From: Nocardioidaceae bacterium
Lineage (GTDB): Bacteria; Actinomycetota; Actinomycetes; Propionibacteriales; Nocardioidaceae
Assembly (NCBI GenBank): GCA_025980475.1
Contig: JAICXL010000016.1
Location: forward strand, 1-39,474
DNA: 39,474 bases
Reading direction: 5' to 3'
In this document: one piece after another, positions 7,345 to 17,058 of the stretch
Layout of the letters: every line of letters begins with the position of its first letter
Position numbering within the stretch: position 1 is the stretch's first letter
The notes under the pieces: model-generated
The model's input: only the letters and a program-made list of their open reading frames with translations
The model's database searches: none
Told to the model about the DNA's origin: nothing
Made by a program: the position numbers and the translations under genes

Positions 7345-8561
7345 TGGTTGAGCCCGGTGCTCTCGCACAGCCGCTTGGTGATGTCGGCGGTGCGGTCCTC
7401 CTTGATCAGCTTCATCAGCGCCAGCGCGCGCGGCCGGTCCCAGTGCACGGCGAGGTCACTGATCGGCATCGAGCAGGTCAGCCCCTGCTTGCCGTTGACC
7501 CTCGTCATGGCCCAGGCGAACTGCAGCAGTGAGATCGGGCCGGTGTTCTTGCTGATCGTCAGCGACGAGGTGGCCGCGTCCGCCACCCGGAAGTAGCGCA
7601 GCGGGTTGAGGATGGTCAGCGGCGACTTCACCTCCGAGCCGATGGCGCTGACCACCTCGCGCTGGTGCTCGGCACGCGCGATGTCACCGAGGGCGGAGGT
7701 GTGCCGAGACCGGGCGTAGCCGAGCGCGGTGATGCCGTCGACGTGCTGGCAGCCCTTCTTGATGTGCAGGTTCGCGCGGGGGTCGTCCATGTTCTGGGTC
7801 GGACAGATCTGCACGCCACCCACGGCATCGACGGAGTTGACGAAGCCCCCGAAGCCGATCTCGACGTAGTGGTCGATGCGCACGCCGGTGTCCTGCTCGA
7901 TGGTCTTCACCAGCAGCTTGGGCCCGCCGTACGCGAACGCTGCATTGATCTTGGTGGTGCCGTGGCCGGGCACCGGCACGAGCGAGTCACGGGGGATCGA
8001 CAGCAACAGGCTCGGGCCGGAGCCGGTGTGCAGCAGCAGGATCGTGTCGGTGCGCTGGCCGATGTCCCCCACCCCGCCGACACCGAGCTTCTTCTGCTCG
8101 GCCTTGCTCAGGCCTCTTCGCGAGTCGCTGCCGACCAGGAGATAGGTCGTCCCGGGCTGGTCCGCTGGCCGGGCGCCGTGGGGGTCGGCGTGCACCTTGG
8201 TGATCTGGGTCCAGGCCCACGCCGGCACCGCGATCAGGTAGACGATCCACAGCGCGACCACGATGAGCACGGTCCCGCGCAGGCGGTGCCGGGGTCGGCG
8301 GGGCGGGGGCGGCGCGGGACGGGCCGTCGGTGGTGGCACGCCCGGGCGCGCGCCCCGGGCAGAACCGCCCCCGTGGGAGGATCCCCGGGAGGGACGCGGG
8401 GTGGTCGGCAGCATGCGGGTGGGCTCGGGATCGTCGTTGCGCGGGCCCTCCGTGCTGGGCCTCTCGGGGCGGGCACCGTCCCGTCCGCGCGAGCCCCGGC
8501 GGTTGCCGTAGAGCCAGCCGTACTCGCCCGGGTCCTGGTCGCCGGAGGGCCGATCTGCCAT
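7341..8561 (-). CDS. LytR-CpsA-Psr (LCP) family wall polymer ligase
   Basis: The protein has 406 aa. A long Arg/Pro/Gly-rich cytoplasmic N-terminus (1-125) is followed by one membrane helix (LRGTVLIVVALWIVYLIAV) and an extracellular LCP domain. LCP landmarks are LLVGSDSR, RTDTILLLH, LLSIPRDSLV, KINAAFAYGG and GYARSRHTSALGDIARAEHQ, which carries the conserved Arg and Asp residues. LCP enzymes move lipid-linked glycopolymers onto peptidoglycan muramic acid. In Mycobacterium the gene next to the TIGR03089 protein (Rv3267) is of this family. Start: ATG at 8561, seven bases after a TAGCGT -10 box. It is divergent from a second LCP gene. Confidence 0.93.
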   Translation of the reverse strand: MADRPSGDQDPGEYGWLYGNRRGSRGRDGARPERPSTEGPRNDDPEPTRMLPTTPRPSRGSSHGGGSARGARPGVPPPTARPAPPPPRRPRHRLRGTVLIVVALWIVYLIAVPAWAWTQITKVHADPHGARPADQPGTTYLLVGSDSRRGLSKAEQKKLGVGGVGDIGQRTDTILLLHTGSGPSLLLSIPRDSLVPVPGHGTTKINAAFAYGGPKLLVKTIEQDTGVRIDHYVEIGFGGFVNSVDAVGGVQICPTQNMDDPRANLHIKKGCQHVDGITALGYARSRHTSALGDIARAEHQREVVSAIGSEVKSPLTILNPLRYFRVADAATSSLTISKNTGPISLLQFAWAMTRVNGKQGLTCSMPISDLAVHWDRPRALALMKLIKEDRTADITKRLCESTGLNQ

Positions 8562-8568
8562 GCGCGGA

Positions 8569-8574
8569 ACGCTA
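8569..8574 (-). promoter_or_regulatory. -10 box TAGCGT, leaderless LCP gene
   Basis: TAGCGT on the minus strand is separated from the ATG at 8561 by seven bases and no Shine-Dalgarno is present, which predicts a leaderless mRNA. Confidence 0.5.
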
Positions 8575-8616
8575 CCGCGCGGACTTGTGGCTCCCCGGCG
8601 TGCCGCGGCCGGCGTT

Positions 8617-8637
8617 ACCAGTGTGACTGGTGATACT
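8617..8637. promoter_or_regulatory. Possible operator between the divergent LCP genes
   Basis: ACCAGT-GTG-ACTGGT (8617-8631) is a perfect 15-bp inverted repeat. A further ACTGG half-site follows at 8634-8638, within TGATACT, which could be the -10 for the plus-strand LCP gene (start 8680). Its place in the 118-bp gap suits a repressor acting on one or both LCP genes. No regulator gene lies beside it. Confidence 0.4.
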
Positions 8638-8679
8638 GGGCGGGCAGCGCCCGTCCGCCCCGTCACGAGAGGTCAGCCG

Positions 8680-10119
8680 ATGCCGCCGACGACCGATGGC
8701 CGCCCCGGTTACGGCACCGCGGCGGCGCGGATCCGCTTCCGTCGGGCCGTCGCCCTGATGGTGATGACCCTGGTCCTTCCCGGCTCGGCGCAGATGGCCG
8801 CCGGGCGTCGCGAGACCGGCCGGGTCGCGATGCGCATCTGGTTCGGGCTGGTCGGGACCGCCGTACTGCTGGCGATCGTGGCCCTGGTGTCCCACTCGTT
8901 CCTCTTCTGGTTCGCGACCAGCGGCCTGGTGCTCGGCGTGCTGCGGATCCTGCTGATGGTGCTCGCGGTCGGCTGGGCCTGGCTGTTCGTCGACGCTTGG
9001 CGGCTCGGTGACCCGCTGAGCCTGCAGCGGCAACAGCGACTGGCGATGGTCGGCATCAACGGCGTGCTCTGCTTCTCGATGGCCGGCTCACTGCTCTTCG
9101 CCTCCCACCTGGTAGGCGTGTCGAAGGACTTCCTGTCCAGCACGTTCGCCTCGGCGAAGGTGACGTCGGCTCACGACGGGCGCTTCAACATCCTGCTGCT
9201 CGGTGGCGACTCCGGCGCCGATCGGTGGGGGCTGCGACCCGACAGCATCAACGTCGCGAGCATCGACGCCGAGACCGGCCGCACGGTGATCTTCGGGCTC
9301 CCGCGCAACATGCTGAACTTCCCCTTCGTCAAGGGCTCGATCATGGCCCAGCAGTACCCCCACGGCTACGACTGCGGCATCCAGTGCGAGCTGAACTCGC
9401 TGGCCACCTGGGCCGCCGACCACAAGAGCCTCTTCAAGGGGGTCCCCGACCCCGGCGTCGAGGCGACCACCGAGGCGGTCGAGGGCATCACCGGGCTGAA
9501 GATCAACTACTACGCGATGGTCAACCTGGCCGGCTTCCGCAAGCTCGTCGACGCCGTCGGCGGGGTGACCCTCGACGTCCGCGACCGGATCCCGATCGGC
9601 GGCATCGGTGCGCCGATCTCCGGCTACATCAAACCTGGCAAACGCAAGCTAGACGGCTACCAGACGCTCTGGTTCGCGCGCTCCCGGGTGGCCGCCGACG
9701 ACTACTCCCGGATGGCGCGGCAGAAGTGCGTGATGAACGCGATGCTGCACCAGCTGAGCCCGCAGACGGTCCTGCTGAAGTTCGAGAAGATCGCCAAGGC
9801 GAGCGAGTCGCTGGTCACCACCGACGTCCCACGCTCGGAGGTCGACACCTTCATGCAGCTGGCGCTCAAGGCACGCCAGCAGCCGATCCGGACGGTGTCC
9901 TTCGTGCCGCCGGCGATCAACACCGGCAGCCCCGACATCGCGAAGATCCAGGCGATGGTCAAGAAGGCGATCGCCACGTCCAACGGCTCCGCCCCGGTGA
10001 AGCGACACGCTGCGCAGCACGCGGCCCCGCGCGACGCCCAGACCACGGGCGGCTCGATCGGCAACATGCAGGACGGCTATGCCGCCAACGAGGCCACCAA
10101 CCTGTCCTCGGCCTGCTGA
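8680..10119 (+). CDS. LCP family protein with multi-helix N-terminus
   Basis: The protein has 479 aa. The first 150 residues contain three to four hydrophobic helices (for example WFGLVGTAVLLAIVALVSHS and VLGVLRILLMVLAVGWAWLF). This differs from the usual single helix of LCP proteins. The LCP domain follows with ILLLGGDSGADRWGLRPDS, VIFGLPRNML, INYYAMVNLAGFRKLVDAVGGV and LWFARSRVAADDYSRMARQ. The conserved Asp/Arg residues for pyrophosphate binding are present. GAGAGG lies upstream of the ATG. The predicted reaction is transfer of a lipid-linked glycan, here probably the galactan of this locus, to peptidoglycan. A glycosyltransferase gene follows after 30 bp. Confidence 0.92.
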   Translation: MPPTTDGRPGYGTAAARIRFRRAVALMVMTLVLPGSAQMAAGRRETGRVAMRIWFGLVGTAVLLAIVALVSHSFLFWFATSGLVLGVLRILLMVLAVGWAWLFVDAWRLGDPLSLQRQQRLAMVGINGVLCFSMAGSLLFASHLVGVSKDFLSSTFASAKVTSAHDGRFNILLLGGDSGADRWGLRPDSINVASIDAETGRTVIFGLPRNMLNFPFVKGSIMAQQYPHGYDCGIQCELNSLATWAADHKSLFKGVPDPGVEATTEAVEGITGLKINYYAMVNLAGFRKLVDAVGGVTLDVRDRIPIGGIGAPISGYIKPGKRKLDGYQTLWFARSRVAADDYSRMARQKCVMNAMLHQLSPQTVLLKFEKIAKASESLVTTDVPRSEVDTFMQLALKARQQPIRTVSFVPPAINTGSPDIAKIQAMVKKAIATSNGSAPVKRHAAQHAAPRDAQTTGGSIGNMQDGYAANEATNLSSAC

Positions 10120-10136
10120 GCCGATCCCGGCTGGCA

Positions 10137-10142
10137 TAGGGT
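10137..10142 (+). promoter_or_regulatory. -10 box TAGGGT before the GT fusion gene
   Basis: TAGGGT is followed by seven bases and then GTG at 10150. The match in spacing to other leaderless starts in this window favours 10150 over the GTG at 10141, which overlaps the box itself. Confidence 0.5.
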
Positions 10143-10149
10143 GCCCGAC

Positions 10150-11949
10150 GTGGAGCAGCCCGTGCCCGGACCCAGGGTCGTCGCCGTGGTGGTCACCTGG
10201 AACCGGTGCACACTGCTGCAGGAGGCAGTGACCGCGTTGCGTGCCCAGACCCACCAGCCGGCCGCCGTGGTGGTGGTCGACAACGCGAGCACGGACGGCA
10301 CGCGCGAGCTGCTGGCGTCGTCTTACTCCTCCGACCACGGCCTGGACGTGGTCGCGCTCGCGGCCAACACCGGTGGCGCTGGTGGCTTCGCCGCCGGCAT
10401 CGAGCGGGCGCTGGTGCACCGGCCCGACCTGGTCTGGCTGCTCGACGACGACACGGTCCCGACCCCGACCGCCGCGGCCGAGCTGGTGCGGTGCTGGCGG
10501 GAGTACGACGGCCCCCGGCCGCCGGCGCTGCTCGCCAGCAGGGTGCTGTGGACCGACGGCCGCGACCACCCGATGAACACGCCGCGCCGCAAGCCCGGTG
10601 TGCGCCGCCGCGAGGCCGCCGCCGCCCGACGGGTCGGCGCGGTGCCGGTGCGGTCGGCGTCGTTCGTCTCGGTGATGTGCGACGCCGCGGTGGTGCGCGA
10701 CCGCGGGCTGCCGGTGGCCGACTACTTCCTGTGGAACGACGACTTCGAGTACACCACCCGGCTGGTGCGCGGCCACGCCGGCCTCTACTGCCCGGCGAGC
10801 GTCGTGGTGCACAAGACGAAGGCGTTCGGGTCGACAGACGTCGACCCGGGTGAGCGCTTCTTCTACGAGGTGCGCAACAAGGTCTGGGTGTTCAGCCGCT
10901 CCCGCGGACTCGCGGTGCCCGAGCGGATCCTCTACGCGGCGAGCAGCGTGCGTCGGTGGGTGCGCACGTTCGCCGCCTCCGACGACCGGCCGAGGCTGCG
11001 ACGGGCGCTGCTGCGCGGCCTGCTCGCCGGGCTGCGGCGGCCCCGGTCCAACGCCGAGGTGCTCGGGCCGGCACGGGTCGCGGCGCAGGCCCCGGACGGC
11101 TCGTCGGAGGGGGAGCAGCAGTTCAGCCTGCTGATTAGCACCTGGGCCGGTGACGACCCGGAGCAGCTGGTCGAGGCATTCACCTCCTCGGTGCAGAAGC
11201 AGTCGCGGCCGCCGGCCGACGTGGTGCTGGTCCAGGACGGGCCCGTGCCCGCGCCGCTGGCTTCCGCGATCGGGGAGCTGGTGGCGAGCAGCCCGGTCCC
11301 GGTCAACCATCTCGCGCTGCCGGCCAACGTCGGCCTGGGCCCGGCGCTGGACGCCGGCCTGGCCGCCTGCCGCCACGACATCGTCGCCCGGATGGATGCC
11401 GATGACGTCAGCTTCCCCGAGCGGTTCGCCCGGCAGCTCCCGCTCGTGGAGGCAGGTGCCGACATCGTGGGCGCTGGGCTCGTGGAGTTCGGGGCGTCGA
11501 CCGACGACGTCGTGGGTCGTCGTACGCCTCCTGTGGGAGCCGACGAGATCCGCCGGGTGATCCGGTTCCGCGACCCGTTCAACCACCCCACGGTGGTCTA
11601 CCGGCGCGACGCCGTCGTGGCGGCGGGCGGATACGCCGATCTCGACCTGCTCGAGGACTACCTGCTCTTCACCCGGATGGTCAGCGGCGGGGCCGAGCCG
11701 GCCAACCTCGCCGAGCCGCTGGTGCACTACCGGGTCGGCGAGGGCGCCTACGCGCGGCGCGGAGGGCGCCGCCTGCTGCGGTCGGAGCTGGAGCTGCAGC
11801 GCCGCCTCCTGCACCTGGGCATCACCACGAGGGGCGAGTACCTGCGCAACGTCGTTGTGCGCGGCGGCTACCGCCTGGTGCCGGAGGGTGTGAGAAAGGT
11901 CGCCTACCGCCGGTTGCTGGCCAACAGCTCGAGCAGCCTCCGCGGATAG
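10150..11949 (+). CDS. GlfT1-like galactofuranosyltransferase fused to a second GT2 domain
   Basis: The protein has 599 aa with two complete GT-A glycosyltransferase domains. Domain one (about 8-300) has VVAVVVTWNR, VVVDNASTDGT, the metal-binding LDDD (99-101) and WNDDFEYTTRL, all typical of GlfT1, the enzyme that starts galactan on the linker unit. Domain two (about 325-590) starts SLLISTWAGDDPEQL, has ARMDADDVS (DADD 416-419), FNHPTVVYRR and LLEDYLLFTRM. It resembles AmsE/WaaE-type GT2 enzymes. Mycobacterial GlfT1 has only the first domain. The UGM gene follows, giving UDP-galactofuranose as the likely donor for domain one. The sugar used by domain two cannot be read from sequence. No membrane segments are seen, so it acts at the cytoplasmic face. 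Confidence 0.85.
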   Translation: MEQPVPGPRVVAVVVTWNRCTLLQEAVTALRAQTHQPAAVVVVDNASTDGTRELLASSYSSDHGLDVVALAANTGGAGGFAAGIERALVHRPDLVWLLDDDTVPTPTAAAELVRCWREYDGPRPPALLASRVLWTDGRDHPMNTPRRKPGVRRREAAAARRVGAVPVRSASFVSVMCDAAVVRDRGLPVADYFLWNDDFEYTTRLVRGHAGLYCPASVVVHKTKAFGSTDVDPGERFFYEVRNKVWVFSRSRGLAVPERILYAASSVRRWVRTFAASDDRPRLRRALLRGLLAGLRRPRSNAEVLGPARVAAQAPDGSSEGEQQFSLLISTWAGDDPEQLVEAFTSSVQKQSRPPADVVLVQDGPVPAPLASAIGELVASSPVPVNHLALPANVGLGPALDAGLAACRHDIVARMDADDVSFPERFARQLPLVEAGADIVGAGLVEFGASTDDVVGRRTPPVGADEIRRVIRFRDPFNHPTVVYRRDAVVAAGGYADLDLLEDYLLFTRMVSGGAEPANLAEPLVHYRVGEGAYARRGGRRLLRSELELQRRLLHLGITTRGEYLRNVVVRGGYRLVPEGVRKVAYRRLLANSSSSLRG

Positions 11950-11982
11950 ACTTGCCCGGCGCGACGGAGCCGTCGTGGCGCC
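11947..11982 (+). promoter_or_regulatory. Promoter and 5' hairpin of the UGM gene
   Basis: TAGACT (11947-11952) overlaps the stop of the preceding gene and would place the RNA start near 11958-11960. A strong hairpin begins there: GGCGC GACGG pairs with CCGTC and GCGCC (11958-11982) around AG, with a GTG bulge, and CTTT follows. It could cap the mRNA 5' end, or act as an attenuator for transcripts coming from upstream. Confidence 0.4.
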
Positions 11983-11995
11983 CTTTCGTCGCTGA

Positions 11996-13198
<1,203 letters not shown>

Positions 13199-13277
13199 CG
13201 CCACCTGCCCATTTTGTGCGCCCACCGACGCGTGCGGGCAACGGGTCGCGTTCTGCCGCGGAGTCGTGATGCCGGCT

Positions 13278-13296
13278 GTTACGCTGCCGCGGCATT
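13278..13296 (+). promoter_or_regulatory. Promoter of first PLD-like gene (duplicated element)
   Basis: GTTACGCTGCCGCGGCATT contains the -10 box TACGCT (13280-13285), which ends 58 bases before the start codon. Seventeen of 19 bases match the element upstream of the second PLD-like gene at 14603-14621. The rest of the 144-bp gap (13199-13342) shows no ORF. Confidence 0.45.
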
Positions 13297-13342
13297 TCGT
13301 CGCCGTGTGGTGACGCTCGCATCGAGCAGTGGGGAGCAACAC

Positions 13343-14575
13343 GTGAAGGTTCTCGGGGGTTTGTTCCTGGCGCTGGCGCTGGTGTTCACGACCGGTCTCG
13401 GAACCGCCGACGCCGCGTACGCGCCGCCGGGGGGCGCGGCCTTCAACACGCCTCGTCCGTGGGGGACGTCGGCGCAGCGGTACCACATCGTCCGCACGGT
13501 GGACACCGCGATCCGCAACGTCCCCGGCTGGTCGAGCAACGAGGCCGTTGCCCAGCCGGTCATCTACATCTCGCAGTTCCTGCTCGACGACAAGCCCAGC
13601 GTCGACGCGCTGATCAACGCCAGCAACCGGGGCGACTCGGTGCGGGTGGTCCTCGACCCCGACATCGTCGGTCACCAGGCGGACCGGCTGACCTGGGCGC
13701 TGAACCATGACAACAAGCCTGACGTGAACGGGCCGATCAGCAGCGACCCCAAGACCTGGGGCGCCGACGAGAGCTACGTCCTGCGGTGCACCGGCAGCTG
13801 CCGCGGCGGCGGGGGCAATGTGCACACCAAGTTCTACGCGTTCTCCCGCACCGGGTCGGTCAAGAACGTGGTGATGGTGAGCTCCTCCAACCTCAACAAG
13901 GGCGGGGCGCTCAACGGCTGGAACGACCTCTACGTGATGCGGCAGCGGCCCAAGACGTTCGCCAAGTTCGCCGAGATCCACGCGGAGATGACCGACCAGA
14001 CACGCGCCGGGACGGGCCTGGACGAGGTCGTCGACGGGCCCTACACCAGTCGCTTCTTCCCGATGGAGAACGCCACCAAGGCCAACGACCCCACGATGAA
14101 GGACCTCAACAGGATCCGCTGCCACAGCGCCTTCGGGCGGACCCGGATCAACGTGTCGATGTTCTACTGGGAGGGCACCCGTGGCGCCTACCTCGCCTCG
14201 AAGCTGATCAGCCTGGCCCGCGACGGGTGCCAGATCTCGGTGATCTACGGTGCCCCGTCGAAGGCGGTCCGGCTCCAGCTGCGCGCTGCCGCGGTCAAGC
14301 ACCTGATCAACGTCTACGACAGCCGCTGGGACCTCAACGGCGACGGGGCCTACGACGTCCGCACGCACGAGAAGTACGTGCTGGTCAAGGGCACCTTTGC
14401 CGGCAACCGGTCGGCCCACCTGGTGATGACCGGCTCCCAGAACTGGGTCGGCGGCTCCCTGTCGAAGGGTGACGAGGTCACCCTGAACATCGCGCTCACC
14501 TCCGCCTACAACAGCTACATCAGGAACTGGGGCGTCGTGCGCAACCACTCACGGCGCATTCCCCAGTCCCGCTGA
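13343..14575 (+). CDS. Secreted phospholipase D-like protein 1
   Basis: The protein has 410 aa with a signal peptide (MKVLGGLFLALALVFTTGLG, cut near ADAA). Two PLD half-sites are present: NVHTKFYAFS with VVMVSSSNLN, and THEKYVLVKG with VMTGSQNWVGGSL. The Asp of the classical HxKx4D motif is missing in both: the positions hold Ser and Lys. A DLNGDGAYD calcium-loop-like segment precedes the second half-site. The GTG start has GGGGAG six bases upstream. PLD-fold enzymes cleave or transfer phosphodiesters. Outside the cell next to a wall polymer locus, a teichoic-acid-like or phospholipid substrate is possible but unproven. It is a tandem paralogue of the next gene. Confidence 0.88.
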   Translation: MKVLGGLFLALALVFTTGLGTADAAYAPPGGAAFNTPRPWGTSAQRYHIVRTVDTAIRNVPGWSSNEAVAQPVIYISQFLLDDKPSVDALINASNRGDSVRVVLDPDIVGHQADRLTWALNHDNKPDVNGPISSDPKTWGADESYVLRCTGSCRGGGGNVHTKFYAFSRTGSVKNVVMVSSSNLNKGGALNGWNDLYVMRQRPKTFAKFAEIHAEMTDQTRAGTGLDEVVDGPYTSRFFPMENATKANDPTMKDLNRIRCHSAFGRTRINVSMFYWEGTRGAYLASKLISLARDGCQISVIYGAPSKAVRLQLRAAAVKHLINVYDSRWDLNGDGAYDVRTHEKYVLVKGTFAGNRSAHLVMTGSQNWVGGSLSKGDEVTLNIALTSAYNSYIRNWGVVRNHSRRIPQSR

Positions 14576-14602
14576 GGGTCCGTGGCCGGCCCGGCAGGGC
14601 AT

Positions 14603-14621
14603 GTTAGGCTGCGGCGGCATT
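14603..14621 (+). promoter_or_regulatory. Promoter of second PLD-like gene (duplicated element)
   Basis: GTTAGGCTGCGGCGGCATT contains TAGGCT (14605-14610), ending 60 bases before the start. The matching element and spacing upstream of the first paralogue show that the duplication included the promoter, so each copy has its own transcription start. Confidence 0.45.
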
Positions 14622-14669
14622 CTGTCGTGAGGCGATAGGACCCGCCTCGTCCCAGTGGGGGAGCGTGAC

Positions 14670-15872
14670 GTGAAGGTACTCGGGGGAGCGCTGCTCGTCC
14701 TGGCCATGGTGCTGACGATCGGGGTCTCCCCGGCAAGTGCCTACGAACCCCCGCACGGTGCGGTGTTCAACGTGCCCCGGCCCTGGGGCGGGACTGCTGC
14801 GGAGTACCGGATCATCCACACCGTCGAACGGGCCATCAACAAGACCCGACCCGTCTCGACGGACCGGCATCCCGTGATCTTGATCTCCTCGTTCCTCTTC
14901 GACCGCAGGGCCAGCGCGGACGCGCTGATCAACGCGCGCAACCGGCACGTGTCGGTGCGGGTCATCCTCGACGGCGATGTCGACAACCACCAGGAGCGCC
15001 GGCTGGCCCGGGCCTTGAACCACGACAACGTCGGCGCCCTCTCGAGCGACCCGGCCACGTGGGGCAAGGACCGCAGCTACCTCAAGAAGTGCCGGGGCAG
15101 CTGCCGTGGAGGCGGCGGCAACATGCACTCGAAGTTCTACGCCTTCTCCCACACCGGCACCACGCGCAACGTCGTCATGGTGAGCTCCTCGAACCTCAAC
15201 AGGGGCGGCGCGGTCGCCGGCTGGAACGATCTCTACATCATCAAGAGGCGGCCCCGGACCTTTCGCGAGTTCAGCAAGATCCACCAGGAGATGACCGACG
15301 ACGTACGCGCCGGCACCAACAAGGTCCAGCTCGTCGACGGGCCGTTCACCAGCCGCTTCTTCCCGATGGAGAACGCTTCGAAGTCCAACGACCCGACGCT
15401 GCAGGACCTCGACCGGATCCGTTGCCGCAGTGATTTCGGCCGGACCCGTGTCAACGTCTCGATGTTCTTCTGGGCCGGGACGCGCGGCACCTACCTCGCC
15501 CGGAAGCTCCTTGGCCTTGCTCGGGACGGCTGCCGGGTGTCGGTCATCTACGGGGCTCCCTCCAGGGACATCCGGCTACTGCTGAGCAAGTTCGCCCGGC
15601 GGCACCTCATCAGCCTCTACGACAGCCGCAAGGACCTGAACGGCAACGGGACCTACGACGTGCGTACCCACGGCAAGTACGTGCTGGTCAAGGGCAGCTA
15701 CCGCGGCAACCGGCACGCGCGCGTGGTGATGACCGGTTCGCAGAACTGGGTGGGTGGGTCACTCTCGAAGGGCGACGAGGTCACGCTGAACGTCGAACTG
15801 GCCTCGGCCTACCACAAGTACATCACCAACTGGGGTGTCATCCGGAACCACTCGCGCCGGATCGGCCGCTGA
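14670..15872 (+). CDS. Secreted phospholipase D-like protein 2
   Basis: The protein has 400 aa and is clearly paralogous to its upstream neighbour along the whole length. It has the signal peptide MKVLGGALLVLAMVLTIGVS, the half-sites NMHSKFYAFS/VVMVSSSNLN and THGKYVLVKG/VMTGSQNWVGG, and the DLNGNGTYD loop. Both HKD Asp positions are again replaced (Ser and Lys), so the change predates the duplication. The most divergent part is after the signal peptide (KTRPVSTDRHP in this copy, NVPGWSSNEAVAQP in the other). The GTG start has GGGGAG upstream. The 3' end overlaps the convergent sulfotransferase gene by 35 bp. Confidence 0.88.
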   Translation: MKVLGGALLVLAMVLTIGVSPASAYEPPHGAVFNVPRPWGGTAAEYRIIHTVERAINKTRPVSTDRHPVILISSFLFDRRASADALINARNRHVSVRVILDGDVDNHQERRLARALNHDNVGALSSDPATWGKDRSYLKKCRGSCRGGGGNMHSKFYAFSHTGTTRNVVMVSSSNLNRGGAVAGWNDLYIIKRRPRTFREFSKIHQEMTDDVRAGTNKVQLVDGPFTSRFFPMENASKSNDPTLQDLDRIRCRSDFGRTRVNVSMFFWAGTRGTYLARKLLGLARDGCRVSVIYGAPSRDIRLLLSKFARRHLISLYDSRKDLNGNGTYDVRTHGKYVLVKGSYRGNRHARVVMTGSQNWVGGSLSKGDEVTLNVELASAYHKYITNWGVIRNHSRRIGR

Positions 15873-17058
15873 GCCGGCGACGGCCCTGCGTGTAGGCGCG
15901 CCGCAGCCTGCCCAGTCCCGCGTGTCGCTTGCTTGCCTGGAGCAGGGCATAGCGGACCGGCATGTCGCGCAGCTGCCCGAGCTGTCGCCGGAACTCCGCT
16001 TCAGCCCGGCCGCGCTGGGCCAACAGACGCAGCAGCTCGGCAACGGCTTCGACGGCCTCGGACAGCAGCTCCGCGTCGGAGGGCTCGGGATAGTGGGCGT
16101 CGGATGCCGGGTCGCGAGACTGGAGTGGTGGCACCAGCTCCTCGAGGTCGCCGATGACGTCGACGCCGAGCGCGGCGAGGCCGTCCGCCATCTCACGGGA
16201 CTTCGCCACGGCGAACTCAGCGCCCTTCCGGTCGAGGCGTAGCGCGGTTCCCGGCCGGCCCGCCAGCACCTCCTGGGCGAAGAGCTCCTTGACCACCCGG
16301 GGATACGGTCCCGGGATCGGCAACCGGTCGCCCAGCGCGGCGTTCACCAGGCGCAGCAGCTCGGCCTGTTCCGCACCGAGGGACAGGTTGCCCCTGCCGA
16401 CGTCGGTCCTGAAGGAGGCCGGTTCCAGCCCCACCAGCGTGGCGAAGCGGCGCCAGAGGGCGGCAGGATCAGCCCCTCGCTGCGGGACGGTGATCACGTG
16501 CACCTGGTCGACGGGCACGGACCGCCCCCACCGCTTCAGCACCGCGACGTAGTCCTGGACGGTCCAGAACCAGCTCCGCTCGTCGGTGTCGGCGATGACC
16601 CGGTCGACGAATGCCGGCAGCGAACGCATCGAGCGGTGCTTGACGTGCTCCTGCCATTCCGCGGGGATCTGGCGGAGCAGATCACGGGCGGTGAGGACCA
16701 CGTGCACCTCGGTGCCCGGTCCGAACGCCGAGAGCGCCCGCTCGGCCTGGGAGCTGGTGGCGCCGGCGAAGAGCTCGTGGGAGATCACCGCGTCGCCCTC
16801 CCAGTCCTCCGCCTCGGTGACGATCCGCTGCCACATGCCGACCGCCCGTGCCGGGTGCTCCGGACGGTCCGCGAGGTCCCGCACGTCGAGCGTCGCCAGG
16901 TAGTGGTCTGCGAAACGCTCCTGGGGGAGGAGCACCCCCTGCTCCCGGGCCGTCTCCCTGCCCGTCCACAGGATGTTCTGCAGGTAGGTCGTCCCGGTCT
17001 TGGGGCTGCCCACGTGCAGGAAGACCCTTCGGCGGTGGGCGGACCCGGCAGAGCTCAC
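15838..17058 (-). CDS. Sulfotransferase family protein A
   Basis: The protein has 406 aa. The N-terminal P-loop-like 5'-phosphosulfate site FLHVGSPKTGTTYLQ (about 13-27) is the hallmark of PAPS-dependent sulfotransferases. The 3'-phosphate site is likely VHVVLTARDLLRQIPAEWQE (about 135-155). The C-terminus is helical and very Arg-rich after about residue 350. It is expected to move sulfate from PAPS to a sugar hydroxyl or similar acceptor in the cytoplasm. GTG at 17058 overlaps the stop of the LicD-methyltransferase gene by four bases. It is the last gene of a four-gene minus-strand operon. The acceptor is unknown; galactan or a lipid-linked precursor is inferred from context. Confidence 0.85.
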   Translation of the reverse strand: MSSAGSAHRRRVFLHVGSPKTGTTYLQNILWTGRETAREQGVLLPQERFADHYLATLDVRDLADRPEHPARAVGMWQRIVTEAEDWEGDAVISHELFAGATSSQAERALSAFGPGTEVHVVLTARDLLRQIPAEWQEHVKHRSMRSLPAFVDRVIADTDERSWFWTVQDYVAVLKRWGRSVPVDQVHVITVPQRGADPAALWRRFATLVGLEPASFRTDVGRGNLSLGAEQAELLRLVNAALGDRLPIPGPYPRVVKELFAQEVLAGRPGTALRLDRKGAEFAVAKSREMADGLAALGVDVIGDLEELVPPLQSRDPASDAHYPEPSDAELLSEAVEAVAELLRLLAQRGRAEAEFRRQLGQLRDMPVRYALLQASKRHAGLGRLRRAYTQGRRRLSGRSGASGSG

